Shown here: piece after piece, positions 1 through 9,521 of the stretch | Position numbering within the stretch: position 1 is the first letter of the stretch | Layout of the letters: each line of letters starts with the position of its first letter | NCBI RefSeq assembly: GCF_016798245.1 | Contig: NZ_JAEUZA010000005.1 | Coordinates: forward strand, 1-64,000 | From: Alkalicoccobacillus gibsonii | GTDB lineage: Bacteria > Bacillota > Bacilli > Bacillales > Bacillaceae_D | Length of the DNA: 64,000 nt | Reading direction: 5' to 3' | Program-made: the position numbers and the translations under genes | The notes under the pieces: generated by a model | Told to the model about the DNA's origin: nothing | What the model saw: only the letters and a program-made list of their open reading frames with translations | Databases searched by the model: none

Positions 1-165
1 GGTGAGTTGATTGCTCAACTGCTGGCGTTGATGTCTCCATCAACTTTCCAATTGCGTAGCATAAGCTACGACTTTTTATACTTATGAGATATCGTGTATC
101 TCTTCGTACGCTTGGCTTTTGTTCAGTTTTCAAAGAACTTGTTTGTCGTTATCAGCGACTTTTAA
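1..165 (-). promoter_or_regulatory. 5' leader of an rRNA operon (boxA and stem-loops)
   Basis: Read on the minus strand, this is the untranslated leader of an rRNA operon whose 16S gene lies just beyond the left edge. Positions 138-126 read GTTCTTTGAAAAC, the boxA antitermination element typical of Bacillus rrn leaders. Four clean hairpins follow downstream: 86-102 (GAGATA stem), 55-70 (CGTAGC stem), 27-44 (GTTGATG stem) and 5-20 (AGTTGA stem). Synteny agrees, because B. subtilis ygxA is directly upstream of rrnD. The 16S gene itself is not visible, so this could formally be a 16S-23S spacer, but the promoter just upstream favours a 16S leader. Confidence 0.8.
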
Positions 166-194
166 ATAATAACATTTCGTTATTAGGAAGTCAA
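166..194 (-). promoter_or_regulatory. rrn promoter (sigma-A type)
   Basis: On the minus strand TTGACT (194-189) and TATTAT (171-166) are separated by exactly 17 bp, a near-consensus sigma-A promoter. Transcription would start near 158 and run left through boxA. Only one promoter is obvious; a second tandem one, common for rrn operons, was not seen. Confidence 0.8.
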
Positions 195-290
195 TAACTT
201 TTTTTAAAAGTTTTTCTTGTCCGCTGCAAGATTCCTCCGCAGCGACAAGTAATAATTTATCACGCCACAAGAAATGAGTCAACACTTTTT

Positions 291-1163
291 TCAAAGAAAA
301 TCATTTATTTTATATTTTGTTTGAAATATAGCTTTCGCAGGCGTTTCTTTCTTTACTATTGTAACAAATTCTTTCTCTATTAAAACATTTAAAATCAGTT
401 CTAGATCAATTCGATATTCCTGCACCTCTTGAATGGATAGAAGTTCGGAGACAGATACTTCACTATCAATCGAACGAAGTACATCTAGAAAGTGATTAGC
501 TCCGAGCTCCAGCTTAGAGATAATCGCTACCTCAAGGGCTAAGATCAACAATTCAATTCTTTTGTTGAGCGGCTCTTCACTATTTAAAGCCTCTTGATAA
601 AGTTTATGAATTTCAGGCTCTATCTTTTTCACTTGCTCCCAAACCGTCACTTCTGGATAAAAACCATCTTTAATGACCGCTATTCTCGCCAAATGATGAA
701 GCGCGTGAAATAGATTACTGAATCCATCTAAGATATAGCCACGACTAAAAAGAGCCTTCCCCTCTTCAAACCTGCGAAGTAGCTTCGCAAATTGAATCGT
801 TAATTTCTTCGTACGATCTCCAGGTGGAAATGTATCAATGCGCTGCTTTACTTCCTGCATAAACTCATTTCGATCGTAAACAATCTTTCCATTTACAAGC
901 CAATCAATTAATCGTCGTTGATTTCCCGTTATTAATGAATAATGCATCATATCCTGGCTCATTGTATGGAAGGCTATCCTTTTACCAGACGCTTCATAAT
1001 GTTTACTAACCCAGTCTGTCACTCCATCGGAGATTAGCAAAATAATTGCATCGAAGCCGTCTGTACTTAAAAAGGATGAATCGTCTTTCTTTAAAACAAG
1101 AATGGCACATGTGTGCTCTTTACTCGCTTGATCCTGATAGAGCTGTCTTAATAAGATATCCAT
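291..1163 (-). CDS. ygxA: nucleotidyltransferase-like protein YgxA
   Basis: A cytoplasmic protein of 290 residues resembling B. subtilis YgxA, annotated in the family as nucleotidyltransferase-like; its substrate is not known to me. The N-terminal half has the beta-strand/acidic pattern of a nucleotidyltransferase fold (DGFDAIILL), and the C-terminal half is helical. I chose ATG at 1163 because GGGGAGGAA lies five bases upstream; an upstream start at 1196 would add 11 residues and lacks such a site. The gene sits immediately before an rRNA operon on the same strand, as in B. subtilis. It is probably monocistronic; no terminator is obvious before the rrn promoter. Confidence 0.85.
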   Translation of the reverse strand: MDILLRQLYQDQASKEHTCAILVLKKDDSSFLSTDGFDAIILLISDGVTDWVSKHYEASGKRIAFHTMSQDMMHYSLITGNQRRLIDWLVNGKIVYDRNEFMQEVKQRIDTFPPGDRTKKLTIQFAKLLRRFEEGKALFSRGYILDGFSNLFHALHHLARIAVIKDGFYPEVTVWEQVKKIEPEIHKLYQEALNSEEPLNKRIELLILALEVAIISKLELGANHFLDVLRSIDSEVSVSELLSIQEVQEYRIDLELILNVLIEKEFVTIVKKETPAKAIFQTKYKINDFL

Positions 1164-1313
1164 GATGTTCCTCCCCGTAGAAAAAACTGCTCTCAAAATA
1201 TTGAACCCTCATTCTTTCAATTCAACAAAAATGATGAACTTCCTTCTTCACTATCCTAGAAATGACTGTTTGGATACGCTTTCTATGTTATACTTTTGAT
1301 AAGGAGGCGGAGA

Positions 1314-1670
1314 ATGGCTATTAAATATTCAAACAAGATTAATAAGATAAGAACCTTTGCTCTTTCCTTAGTCTTTATCGGAATCCTCATTATGTACATA
1401 GGCATCTTCTTTAAGGGTAATGCGATTATTATGACGATCGCCATGTTAATTGGCTTTCTTGCCGTTATATCGAGTACGGTTGTCTACTTTTTTATTGGCA
1501 TGCTTTCAACGAGAGCCGTTCCTGTACAATGTCCTAATTGCGAGGGACATACTAAGGTCTTAGGTAGAGTTGATGCATGTATGCACTGTAATCAGCCGTT
1601 AACTGTAGACAAAACTCTTGAAGGCCTAGATTTTGATGAAAACTATAATCGAAAATCAAGTAAATCATAA
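1314..1670 (+). CDS. ygzB: YgzB-family membrane protein (UPF0295)
   Basis: A small membrane protein of 118 residues. Two hydrophobic helices (about 15-34 and 38-65) are followed by a cytosolic zinc-ribbon-like tail with C73-x2-C76 and C89-x2-C92. Length and arrangement match YgzB (UPF0295), whose function is unknown. The start is ATG at 1314, preceded by AAGGAGG; the upstream TTG at 1296 has no ribosome binding site. It is divergent from ygxA and convergent with perR, with which it shares the terminator at 1685-1714. Confidence 0.85.
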   Translation: MAIKYSNKINKIRTFALSLVFIGILIMYIGIFFKGNAIIMTIAMLIGFLAVISSTVVYFFIGMLSTRAVPVQCPNCEGHTKVLGRVDACMHCNQPLTVDKTLEGLDFDENYNRKSSKS

Positions 1671-1684
1671 CAACCTAAAAAAAT

Positions 1685-1714
1685 AAAGCCCATCGGTATA
1701 AGCTGATGGGCTTT
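1685..1714. terminator. bidirectional terminator between ygzB and perR
   Basis: A perfect 10-bp stem AAAGCCCATC/GATGGGCTTT with a 10-nt loop. A-rich sequence on one side and T-rich sequence on the other serve the convergent genes. Confidence 0.85.
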
Positions 1715-1727
1715 GTATTTGTTCTGT

Positions 1728-2168
1728 TTAATGTTCAACCTTGCCTTTACAATCTGCACAAGTACCATGAATCTCCATTCGATGGCCACTTACGTCAAAA
1801 CCAGTAACATGCTCTGCCAACGACTCCACTTCATTAAGTCCAGGGTAATGGAAATCAACGATCTTGCCACATACATTACAAATAGCATGATAATGATCTG
1901 TTGTCACACTGTCGAATCGACTGGACGAATCTCCATACGTCAATTCTTTTACAATCCCCACTTCTTTAAATACACGTAGGTTATTATATACAGTTGCAAC
2001 ACTCATATTAGGAAATCTACCTTCAAGCGCTTTATAAATATCATCTGCAGTAGGATGAATCAATGATTCATATAGATACTCCAAAATGGCGTGGCGTTGA
2101 GGAGTCATACGGACACGAGTGCTTTTAAGAGCCTCAACTGCTTCATGCAGGCGATGATTTGTTGACAT
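1728..2168 (-). CDS. perR: peroxide-sensing repressor PerR
   Basis: A Fur-family metalloregulator of 146 residues that senses hydrogen peroxide by iron-catalysed oxidation of its metal-ligand histidines. All key residues of B. subtilis PerR are present one position later: structural zinc cysteines C97, C100, C137 and C140, and regulatory metal ligands H38, D86, H92, H94 and D105. The segment [13 protein letters not shown] and the recognition helix [11 protein letters not shown] are essentially identical to the B. subtilis protein. I chose ATG at 2168, with GAGGTG seven bases upstream; a GTG two codons earlier is too close to that site. A perfect Per box overlaps its promoter, so the gene is probably autoregulated. 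katA at 45.8-47.3 kb is a clear regulon partner. Confidence 0.95.
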   Translation of the reverse strand: MSTNHRLHEAVEALKSTRVRMTPQRHAILEYLYESLIHPTADDIYKALEGRFPNMSVATVYNNLRVFKEVGIVKELTYGDSSSRFDSVTTDHYHAICNVCGKIVDFHYPGLNEVESLAEHVTGFDVSGHRMEIHGTCADCKGKVEH

Positions 2169-2203
2169 CGACACGCACCTCGCTTTCGAAACCTATTCTT
2201 ACT

Positions 2204-2241
2204 TTATAATAATTATAAGGCAAGAATAAACTCCCTGTCAA
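2204..2241 (-). promoter_or_regulatory. perR promoter with perfect Per box
   Basis: Positions 2204-2218 read TTATAATAATTATAA, matching the Per box consensus TTATAATnATTATAA at every defined position. It overlaps the -10 element (TATAAT, 2217-2212) of a promoter whose -35 is TTGACA (2241-2236), spacing 18 bp. This is the arrangement expected for PerR repressing its own gene. A Fur box would need TGATAAT half sites, which are absent. Confidence 0.9.
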
Positions 2242-2250
2242 TTAGGCGAT

Positions 2251-2547
2251 TTACTGATTGGCGAGCAGAGCAGATAAATCACCTGACTTCATTAGAAATG
2301 ACGTGTAACGATGAGGTCGTTTGTCTTTGCGTTGTTTTTTCTTTTCTACATTTAAGCACGCCTCTTTTAATGAGTCACGTAATCCAGGCAGATCATCCTC
2401 GTTTGCTCCAAACAAAAATGTCGTACTTCCTTTACGCAAGAATCCTCCAGAGCTTGCAAGCTCTGTCATTCGGTATCCTTTTTCCCTTAATTCTTTTTCC
2501 ACTTGTTCCTTATAAAAGTCATCTAAAATGCATACGAGTAATTTCAT
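2251..2547 (-). CDS. DarA/YaaQ-like PII-family protein, possible c-di-AMP receptor
   Basis: A 98-residue protein that reads like a shortened paralogue of B. subtilis DarA (YaaQ), the PII-like cyclic-di-AMP receptor. The start MKLLVCILDD and the loop GGFLRKGSTTF (34-44) match the DarA start and its GGFLKSGNTTF nucleotide-binding loop. After residue 55 it diverges and ends in a basic stretch (KKKQRKDKRPHR). Ligand binding is therefore inferred, not shown. It has a good RBS (GGGAGG) before ATG 2547. It lies between bcp and perR on the same strand with 23 and 82 bp gaps, a position where I do not recall such a gene in B. subtilis. Confidence 0.7.
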   Translation of the reverse strand: MKLLVCILDDFYKEQVEKELREKGYRMTELASSGGFLRKGSTTFLFGANEDDLPGLRDSLKEACLNVEKKKQRKDKRPHRYTSFLMKSGDLSALLANQ

Positions 2548-2570
2548 AAGAGCCTCCCTTTTTCAAAAGC

Positions 2571-3044
2571 CTACGCTTCGTTTAATTCTTTTAGAAAAGC
2601 GAGCACTTCATTTGCATGTTCTTTCACACTTACTTTACGCCATTCTTTCACTAAGTTAAAGTCTTTATCAATGATAAAGGTTGAGCGAACAATCCCCATG
2701 TATTCTTTACCGAAGTTCTTCTTCAACTGCCATACTCCATACGCTTCTGCTGCTTTAGCCTCTTCATCTGCGAAAAGCGGAAATGGAAGTGAATACTTTT
2801 CCGTGAAATTCTGATGTTTTTTAATTGAGTCTGGACTAACGCCAAGTACAACTGCACCTTGATCTTTTAAAGGCGTTGTTAGATCTCTAAAGTCACACGC
2901 TTCGGTCGTGCATCCAGGTGTATTATCTTTTGGATAAAAGTAAAGAACGATATGCTGTCCTTTATAATCTGAAAGAGATTTCGTTTCCCCTGTTGTAATT
3001 GGTAGTGTAAAGTCTGGTGCCTGTTTGCCAACTTCTGCGGTCAT
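2571..3044 (-). CDS. bcp: thioredoxin-dependent peroxiredoxin Bcp
   Basis: A 157-residue atypical 2-Cys peroxiredoxin (BCP/PrxQ) that reduces hydrogen peroxide and alkyl hydroperoxides with thioredoxin electrons. The peroxidatic C45 and resolving C50 sit in TPGCTTEACDFRD, preceded by the conserved YFYPKDNTPGC strand-loop. ATG 3044 is chosen because AAAGGA lies 8 nt upstream and the protein then starts MTAEVGKQAPDF, typical of the family; the open frame extends 26 codons further without a credible start. It is divergent from gsaB and upstream of the DarA-like gene and perR, forming a peroxide-defence neighbourhood. I saw no Per box in front of it. Confidence 0.93.
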   Translation of the reverse strand: MTAEVGKQAPDFTLPITTGETKSLSDYKGQHIVLYFYPKDNTPGCTTEACDFRDLTTPLKDQGAVVLGVSPDSIKKHQNFTEKYSLPFPLFADEEAKAAEAYGVWQLKKNFGKEYMGIVRSTFIIDKDFNLVKEWRKVSVKEHANEVLAFLKELNEA

Positions 3045-3242
3045 CCAATCATTCCTTTTCTTCATATTATAGTAAATCGTAATCGATTCTTTCTTCATTA
3101 TCAATGTTTTAGGTCTTTCCATGTATTTTTACCCTATCCTATGTCTGTTTAATCGCCTTGCTCCCTCAAAAAAACTTGCCTACCCCTAACCTGTATGGTT
3201 GAATGGCTAAGAGAGACTTAGAAAGCTGGAGGGTATTTTTTT

Positions 3243-4544
3243 ATGGAAAGAGTTAGATCAGAACAATTATATACTGAAGCGAAAGAACATATTTTAGGTG
3301 GAGTGAACAGTCCTTCACGTGCATTTAAAGGAGTCGGTGGTGGTACGCCTGTTTTTATGAAACGTGGCTCCGGTGCATACTTCTGGGACGAAGATGATAA
3401 CAAATATATTGATTATTTAGGCGCGTACGGCCCTATTATTGCCGGACACGCTCATCCGACTATAACAAAAGCAATTCAAACGGCAGCAGAGAACGGAGTA
3501 TTGTATGGTACACCAACGAAGCTAGAGAATGAATTTGCTGCTAAGTTAAAGAACGCTATTCCATCACTTGAAAAGGTACGATTTGTTAACTCAGGTACTG
3601 AGGCTGTCATGACAACGATACGGGTGGCTCGCGCCTATACAGGGCGTGACAAGATCGTTAAATTTGCAGGGTGCTACCATGGACATTCTGATTTAGTTCT
3701 TGTGGCCGCTGGGTCCGGACCAGCTACACTTGGTACGCCAGATTCTGCAGGCGTAACAAAAAACATTGCAAAAGAAGTCATTACCGTTCCGTTTAATGAT
3801 ATTGATGCGTATCGCGAGACATTAGAAAAATGGGGTACGGAAATTGCTGCTGTTTTAGTTGAACCGATTGTTGGGAATTTTGGAATGGTTGAACCCGCTC
3901 CCGGCTTCCTTCAGCAAGTAAACGAGTTAACTCATGAGCATGGCGGGCTGGTTATTTATGATGAGGTTATTACAGCATTCCGCTTTATGTACGGCGGCGC
4001 GCAAGATTACTTAGATGTCTATCCTGACATGACGGCTCTTGGAAAAATTATTGGCGGTGGACTACCAATCGGAGCTTACGGTGGTCGTGCTGATATTATG
4101 GAGAAAGTCGCTCCACTTGGACCTGCTTATCAAGCCGGAACAATGGCTGGAAACCCTGCTTCGATGTCAGCTGGAATTGCTTGTTTAGATGTGTTAGCGC
4201 AAGAAGGCGTATACGAACACTTAAACAACTTAGGTGAGCGCCTTGAAACAGGATTATTACGCCTAGCACGTAAACATCATGTTAAATGTACGGTGAATCG
4301 GGTAAAAGGAGCACTAACACTCTATTTTGGTACTGAGACGATTACGAACTATGATCAAGCCGATGCTACTAATAGTGAACAATTTGCTACCTTCTTTAAA
4401 GCAATGCTCGATCAAGGAATTAACCTAGCACCTTCTAAATTTGAGGCTTGGTTCTTAACGATTGCACATACAGCAGCAGACATTGATCAAACGCTTGAGG
4501 CGGCCGACCTTGCCTTTGCTGAGGTTGCTGCCACATTCGAATAA
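3243..4544 (+). CDS. gsaB: glutamate-1-semialdehyde 2,1-aminomutase
   Basis: A PLP-dependent class-III aminotransferase-fold enzyme of 433 residues that converts glutamate-1-semialdehyde to 5-aminolevulinate, the tetrapyrrole precursor. The PLP-binding lysine is K268 in [14 protein letters not shown]. Other motifs are NSGTEA near 116 and VEPIVGN near 207. The gene stands away from any hem operon and next to bcp/ygaE, as does the second B. subtilis aminomutase gene gsaB, hence the symbol. GGAGGG precedes ATG 3243. The encoded GSA motifs separate it from the related EctB aminotransferase at 17.7 kb. Confidence 0.92.
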   Translation: MERVRSEQLYTEAKEHILGGVNSPSRAFKGVGGGTPVFMKRGSGAYFWDEDDNKYIDYLGAYGPIIAGHAHPTITKAIQTAAENGVLYGTPTKLENEFAAKLKNAIPSLEKVRFVNSGTEAVMTTIRVARAYTGRDKIVKFAGCYHGHSDLVLVAAGSGPATLGTPDSAGVTKNIAKEVITVPFNDIDAYRETLEKWGTEIAAVLVEPIVGNFGMVEPAPGFLQQVNELTHEHGGLVIYDEVITAFRFMYGGAQDYLDVYPDMTALGKIIGGGLPIGAYGGRADIMEKVAPLGPAYQAGTMAGNPASMSAGIACLDVLAQEGVYEHLNNLGERLETGLLRLARKHHVKCTVNRVKGALTLYFGTETITNYDQADATNSEQFATFFKAMLDQGINLAPSKFEAWFLTIAHTAADIDQTLEAADLAFAEVAATFE

Positions 4545-4584
4545 TCATCGTCTCATTCACTAATCTGGAAAGGATTCATCTAAG

Positions 4585-5637
4585 ATGAAATTAGGAGCTA
4601 GAATATTTAAAACGGGGCTTGCGATTATTCTTGCTTTGTATCTCGCTGAATGGGTTGGGTTAGAGCCCCCAACCTTTGCAGCCATTGCAGCAGCGTTTGC
4701 CATTCAGCCATCTATCTATCGAACGTTTAAAACCTTGCTTGATCAGTCACAAGCAAACATCATTGGTGCCGTTCTCGGTGTATTGTTTGTCATTACTTTC
4801 GGGAACGAACCGTTTGTCGTTGGGGTAGTAGTTGCCTTATCGATAGCTATTATCCTGAAGCTGAATCTTCAGGCTGCTACGATCCCTATCTCCATTGTGA
4901 CTATTATCATAATTATGGAGACACCAAGCGATAACTTTTTACAATTTGCTGCTGGTCGTTTCTTTTTGATCATACTAGGCATTTTGGCTGCATTTATCGT
5001 GAATTTGATTTTCATTCCACCTCGATATGAGTTGAAATTATATGATCGAATGACAAAAGCGGTAAATGAAACCATTCAGTGGCTTATGCTTTTTGTTCAT
5101 AGAGATGCCGACCTAAAGATGTTAAAACAGGATATTGATCGTCTTTATTCTGAAATGGAAAAGCTTGATACACTGTTTGATCTCTTTAAGGAAGAACGAA
5201 CATATTTCTTAAAAAGAAGCTTTGGAAAGGCTAGACGGGTCGTTGTGTTTAGACAGATGGTTCATACCTCTAAAAAAGCTCTTGATGTTCTAAGTAGCTT
5301 TGATAAACGCTTGAACGAGATAGACGAATTGCCCCCACGAGTGAGAGAGATTATTCAAAGTCAGCTTGAACATTTAACGACGTATCATAACCGAATTATG
5401 ATGAGATACGCAGGTAAGGTTAGCAGCAACCCTTCCGATGAATTAGTCAGTGATATCGATAAAGGCCAAGCGAAGTTAACAAATTTGTTTGTTACACTTT
5501 ATGAAGAGCCTGAATTTGATTTGGCACAATGGCACCACTTTTTGCCTGCCATTTCAGAGGTCATTGAATATCATGAGGAACTTGAGTATCTTGATCAATT
5601 AGTTGAAAACGTAACCTCTCATAATGAATCAACATAA
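4585..5637 (+). CDS. ygaE: YgaE-type aromatic acid exporter family protein (FUSC-like)
   Basis: A membrane protein of 350 residues with about six hydrophobic segments in the first 150 residues and a cytosolic, largely helical C-terminal half. This fits the FUSC/ArAE-like (DUF939, YgaE) family, thought to export aromatic compounds; no substrate is established here. GAAAGGA stands upstream of ATG 4585. It follows gsaB by 40 bp in the same direction, so co-transcription is likely, ending at the terminator 5638-5673. Confidence 0.78.
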   Translation: MKLGARIFKTGLAIILALYLAEWVGLEPPTFAAIAAAFAIQPSIYRTFKTLLDQSQANIIGAVLGVLFVITFGNEPFVVGVVVALSIAIILKLNLQAATIPISIVTIIIIMETPSDNFLQFAAGRFFLIILGILAAFIVNLIFIPPRYELKLYDRMTKAVNETIQWLMLFVHRDADLKMLKQDIDRLYSEMEKLDTLFDLFKEERTYFLKRSFGKARRVVVFRQMVHTSKKALDVLSSFDKRLNEIDELPPRVREIIQSQLEHLTTYHNRIMMRYAGKVSSNPSDELVSDIDKGQAKLTNLFVTLYEEPEFDLAQWHHFLPAISEVIEYHEELEYLDQLVENVTSHNEST

Positions 5638-5673
5638 GAAAAGCCGTGAACAGCTAAAGTTCACGGCTTTTTC
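5638..5673. terminator. bidirectional terminator between ygaE and ygaD
   Basis: Stem AAAAGCCGTGAAC (5639-5651)/GTTCACGGCTTTT (5659-5671), 13 bp, loop 7 nt, T-run on the plus side and A-run on the other. It abuts the stop codon of ygaD. Confidence 0.9.
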
Positions 5674-7419
5674 TTAATGTAGTTGTTGAACTTGGAACAG
5701 CTTATGATAACTGCCTTCCTTCTTCATGAGTTCCTCATGAGATCCGACCTCACTGATTTGTCCATTTTCAATCACAACAATACGATCAGCTGATGTGATT
5801 GTCGACAACCGGTGAGCTACTATGAAGGTTGTGCGATCTTTAGCAAGCGTACCTAGCGCCTCTTGAATGTAATGCTCACTTTCAAGATCCAAAGCTGACG
5901 TCGCTTCATCAAAAATCAGGATGGGTGGATTCTTTAGGAAAACTCGTGCAATGGCAATTCTTTGTTTCTGCCCACCGGAAAGCTTCACGCCACGTTCCCC
6001 TACTTGCGTGTCATATCCATGAGCTAGACCAAGAATAAACTCGTGCGCATTGGCAAGTTTAGCTGCCTGAATGACATCCTCATCTGACGCTTCAGGATTT
6101 CCCATCTTAATATTCATCTTGATGGAATCGCTAAATAAGATGTTGTCCTGCAAGACCATCCCGATCTTGTCGCGGAGGGTTCGCACCCGGAAGGATCGTA
6201 TATCATGATCATCAATTAAGATCCGCCCCTCCGTTACGTCATAAAATCTCGGAATCAGACTGATAAGGGTACTCTTTCCGCCACCGCTCATACCTACAAA
6301 CGCAATGGTTTCTCCGCTTTGCACATCTAAATTAATATCCATTAAAACGGGTTCGCTTTCTGATTCATACGAAAAGGATACGTGTTGGAACGATACATCT
6401 CCGTTCACTTTGTTGAGATCCGATGCTTGATCAGAATCTTTGATATCGTACTTTTCGTCGACAAATTCAAACACCCTATCCATTGATGCAATGGATTGAG
6501 TGAGCGTTGTAGATGAGTTAATTAGCCTTCTAAGTGGACTATATAACCTTTCCATATAGAGAACAAAGGCTGTCATTGCTCCGACCTCAAGGCTGTTTGT
6601 AATCACAAAGTACCCCGAAACTAATAACACTAGTAAAGGTGCGAAGTCAGTAATCGTATTAACCACTGCAAATGTTTTAGCGTTCCAGTTTGTGTGATCA
6701 AGTGCTTTATTTAAAAAATGATTATTTCGTTTAGCAAATGCCTTCTGCTCATGATCTTCGAGAGCGAAGCTTCGGATAATGTTCATTCCTTGCACTCGTT
6801 CGTGCAGGTGCCCCTGAACTTCTGCTAACGCCTGAGAACGGTCTCTCGTTAACCCTCGGAGCCTAGCATAGAAATACTTAATGGACAGACCGTACAAAGG
6901 AAACATCGAAATAGCTACAATTGTTAGCCAAAAATGTAGATTCATCATAATGATAATGGCAATCACAATCGTAAATAAATCGAGCCAGATATTCATTAAT
7001 CCTGTAATGACAAAGTTCTTTGTCTGTTCCACATCGTGAATAACTCGAGAGATGATCTCTCCTACTTTTCGGTTGGAATAAAAACGCAAACTGAGCTTCT
7101 GAATATGACCAAAGAGTTGATCACGTATATCAAACAATACCCTGTTCCCAATCCACTGTGCGAAATATTGCCTGTAGTATTCAACCGGTGGCCGAATGAC
7201 GACAAAAAGAAAAAACATTCCTCCCATAATCCAAAATAGGGTGGAAAGCTTATCCGCTTGACTTAAGGCATCGTTTAAAATGAGGTCATCAATGATGTAC
7301 ATCATCACGAGTGGCAGGAGCAATGGGATGCCAAATTTTAAAATACCGATCACAATCGTAGCTGCGATTTGTTTCCAATAAGGCTTTACAAACACCATAT
7401 ACCTACGGATACTACTCAA
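5674..7419 (-). CDS. ygaD: ABC exporter YgaD (permease fused to ATPase)
   Basis: A half-transporter of 581 residues of the lipid/multidrug exporter type. Residues 1-320 hold a six-helix transmembrane domain. The remainder is the nucleotide-binding domain with Walker [10 protein letters not shown], signature [13 protein letters not shown], Walker [13 protein letters not shown] and H-loop VAHRLST. It should work as a homodimer; the substrate is unknown. TTG at 7419 is preferred: AAGGTG lies 8 nt upstream and the family begins with SIRRY-F-KPY. An ATG at 7398 is the alternative. It follows ygaC with a weak hairpin between. Confidence 0.88.
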   Translation of the reverse strand: MSSIRRYMVFVKPYWKQIAATIVIGILKFGIPLLLPLVMMYIIDDLILNDALSQADKLSTLFWIMGGMFFLFVVIRPPVEYYRQYFAQWIGNRVLFDIRDQLFGHIQKLSLRFYSNRKVGEIISRVIHDVEQTKNFVITGLMNIWLDLFTIVIAIIIMMNLHFWLTIVAISMFPLYGLSIKYFYARLRGLTRDRSQALAEVQGHLHERVQGMNIIRSFALEDHEQKAFAKRNNHFLNKALDHTNWNAKTFAVVNTITDFAPLLVLLVSGYFVITNSLEVGAMTAFVLYMERLYSPLRRLINSSTTLTQSIASMDRVFEFVDEKYDIKDSDQASDLNKVNGDVSFQHVSFSYESESEPVLMDINLDVQSGETIAFVGMSGGGKSTLISLIPRFYDVTEGRILIDDHDIRSFRVRTLRDKIGMVLQDNILFSDSIKMNIKMGNPEASDEDVIQAAKLANAHEFILGLAHGYDTQVGERGVKLSGGQKQRIAIARVFLKNPPILIFDEATSALDLESEHYIQEALGTLAKDRTTFIVAHRLSTITSADRIVVIENGQISEVGSHEELMKKEGSYHKLFQVQQLH

Positions 7420-7447
7420 ATTACGTACACCTTCTTCTGAATAAAGA

Positions 7448-7466
7448 AAGCCTGGAATCCAGGCTT
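7448..7466 (-). terminator. hairpin between ygaC and ygaD
   Basis: Stem AAGCCTGG/CCAGGCTT with a 3-nt loop, followed on the minus strand by TTCTTTATT. It is short and may only attenuate transcription from ygaC into ygaD. Confidence 0.5.
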
Positions 7467-7472
7467 CTTAGC

Positions 7473-8000
7473 TTATCGATATTGCAGATACCGCTCGTAC
7501 CAGCTTTCTACAAATTGCGGAGCGAATGGACCTTTTCTTTGGTGAATCCATGAGATCAATTCATCTACACTTCTTCTTAAAATGCCATCTAGCTCCGGAG
7601 GATAGTTCATCGCTTTGCTGTGAAGCTCATACTCGTCTTCATCCAAAAGCTTAAAGGTCATGTCCGGAAACACCTTTATGTCGAGATCGTAATCAATATA
7701 CTTCACTGCCTCGTCATCCCACGTAAAGGGTGTGCCGAGGTTGCAGTAATAGTAAATACCGTCAGAACGAATCATACCGATTGTGTTAAACCACGTTTCC
7801 GAATCAAAATAACAGATTGCCGGCTCTCGCGTCCGCCAATTTCGACCATCTGATTCTTTCACGATAATTCGATCATTCCCACCAATTACGACTTTTGACG
7901 TCCCTTTAAGCACAATTGTATCTTCCCAAATGCGATGAAGTGATCCATTGTGTTTATAACTATGGATTTGAATATTGCTTCCTACTTTGGGGAAGTTCAT
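7473..8000 (-). CDS. ygaC: YgaC/NtdP-type nucleoside di-/triphosphatase (DUF402)
   Basis: A soluble protein of 175 residues of the DUF402 family. Staphylococcal NtdP of this family hydrolyses nucleoside tri- and diphosphates in a metal-dependent way. The recognisable core [19 protein letters not shown] is followed by a conserved acidic stretch ([13 protein letters not shown]) that would bind the metal. Length agrees with B. subtilis YgaC (about 176). ATG 8000 has AAAGGAG upstream. A palindrome AAACAGG-n6-CCTGTTT at 8033-8052 lies in the upstream region; its meaning is unknown. Confidence 0.8.
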   Translation of the reverse strand: MNFPKVGSNIQIHSYKHNGSLHRIWEDTIVLKGTSKVVIGGNDRIIVKESDGRNWRTREPAICYFDSETWFNTIGMIRSDGIYYYCNLGTPFTWDDEAVKYIDYDLDIKVFPDMTFKLLDEDEYELHSKAMNYPPELDGILRRSVDELISWIHQRKGPFAPQFVESWYERYLQYR

Positions 8001-8178
8001 AAAAGGCTCCTTTCTATTGATTCGGACGCCATAAACAGGCTAAATCCTGTTTACTGCAAAAATTAACGTACTAACCATCTTTTTATCCACTTTCATTATA
8101 CAGTTTTCCCTATCGTTTTGAAACGGTAAGCGCCTGAAATGATAAAACAAGCATAAGATTTAATATGTATAGATGTAA

Positions 8179-8213
8179 AAACGCCCTCTAAACCGGTTGG
8201 TCAGAGGGCGTTT
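8179..8213 (-). terminator. terminator downstream of sspE
   Basis: Perfect 11-bp stem AAACGCCCTCT/AGAGGGCGTTT with a 13-nt loop, T-rich on the minus strand. A second hairpin (CTCTGT/ACAGAG, 8215-8232) sits just before it. Confidence 0.85.
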
Positions 8214-8234
8214 GCTCTGTCAAAAAACAGAGTG

Positions 8235-8390
8235 TTACTGTTGTGTTTTTTTAGACTGAGACTGAGCGTTTTGTTTCTTCACTTGTTGTACATCTGTTTC
8301 AGATGCAAATTCAGTGTTGTAGCTCCCTTGTTTAGAAGCTTGGTTTTGCTTTTGAACAGTCTTAGCGTTTGTATTTGTTTTGTTTTCCAT
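8235..8390 (-). CDS. sspE: gamma-type small acid-soluble spore protein (SspE-like)
   Basis: A 51-residue spore-core protein that stores amino acids for germination. It is rich in Gln, Asn, Lys and Ser and contains one copy of the germination-protease target NTEFASETDVQQ (25-36). B. subtilis SspE, as I remember it, has about 84 residues and repeats this unit, so this is a single-repeat form. ATG 8390 follows GGAGGTGATAAACC, a very strong RBS. Position directly downstream of fabL equals that of B. subtilis sspE. A sigma-G-like promoter lies at 8413-8443. Confidence 0.9.
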   Translation of the reverse strand: MENKTNTNAKTVQKQNQASKQGSYNTEFASETDVQQVKKQNAQSQSKKTQQ

Positions 8391-8412
8391 GGTTTATCAC
8401 CTCCACAACAAT

Positions 8413-8443
8413 TAAGATGTCCTGGAGGTGCAAAACTTATGCA
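8413..8443 (-). promoter_or_regulatory. probable sigma-G promoter of sspE
   Basis: On the minus strand TGCATA (8443-8438) and CATCTTA (8419-8413) are separated by 18 bp. This matches the forespore sigma-G pattern (GnATA-type -35, N18, CATnnTA). It lies between the sspE start and the end of fabL, in the right place for a forespore-expressed spore protein gene. Confidence 0.65.
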
Positions 8444-8450
8444 AACATTT

Positions 8451-9284
<834 letters not shown>

Positions 9285-9299
9285 TTAGGAGGACTGCAA

Positions 9300-9521
9300 A
9301 TGTATGTAGGACGTGATATGACGGAGCTGACAATGATGGGTAAAGACAAATGGACAGATAAAGAGCTTGCCTATTTTCACCATAGCTTAGGACAAATTGC
9401 TCCTTATTTAAATCAAGAAGGTGCAGCCATTCATACTCAAATTATAAAAGAAATTGAATCAAGAGGTGGCATGCATCATAGCGCAACCTATACGCAAGGG
9501 ACGGAAATTCATTATGACTAA
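9300..9521 (+). CDS. yfhS: small conserved protein, probable YfhS
   Basis: A 73-residue soluble protein starting MYVGRDMTELTMM, with no recognisable catalytic motif. It is called YfhS because it is the short gene divergent from fabL and has about the expected length; this rests on synteny and memory. The RBS AGGAGG is strong. Its stop overlaps the start of the next gene by 8 nt, so translation of the two is probably coupled. Confidence 0.6.
   Translation: MYVGRDMTELTMMGKDKWTDKELAYFHHSLGQIAPYLNQEGAAIHTQIIKEIESRGGMHHSATYTQGTEIHYD

Noticed and set aside
1713-1979. Plus-strand frame of 88 codons over perR
   Set aside because: Antisense to a well-identified gene and starting inside the shared terminator.
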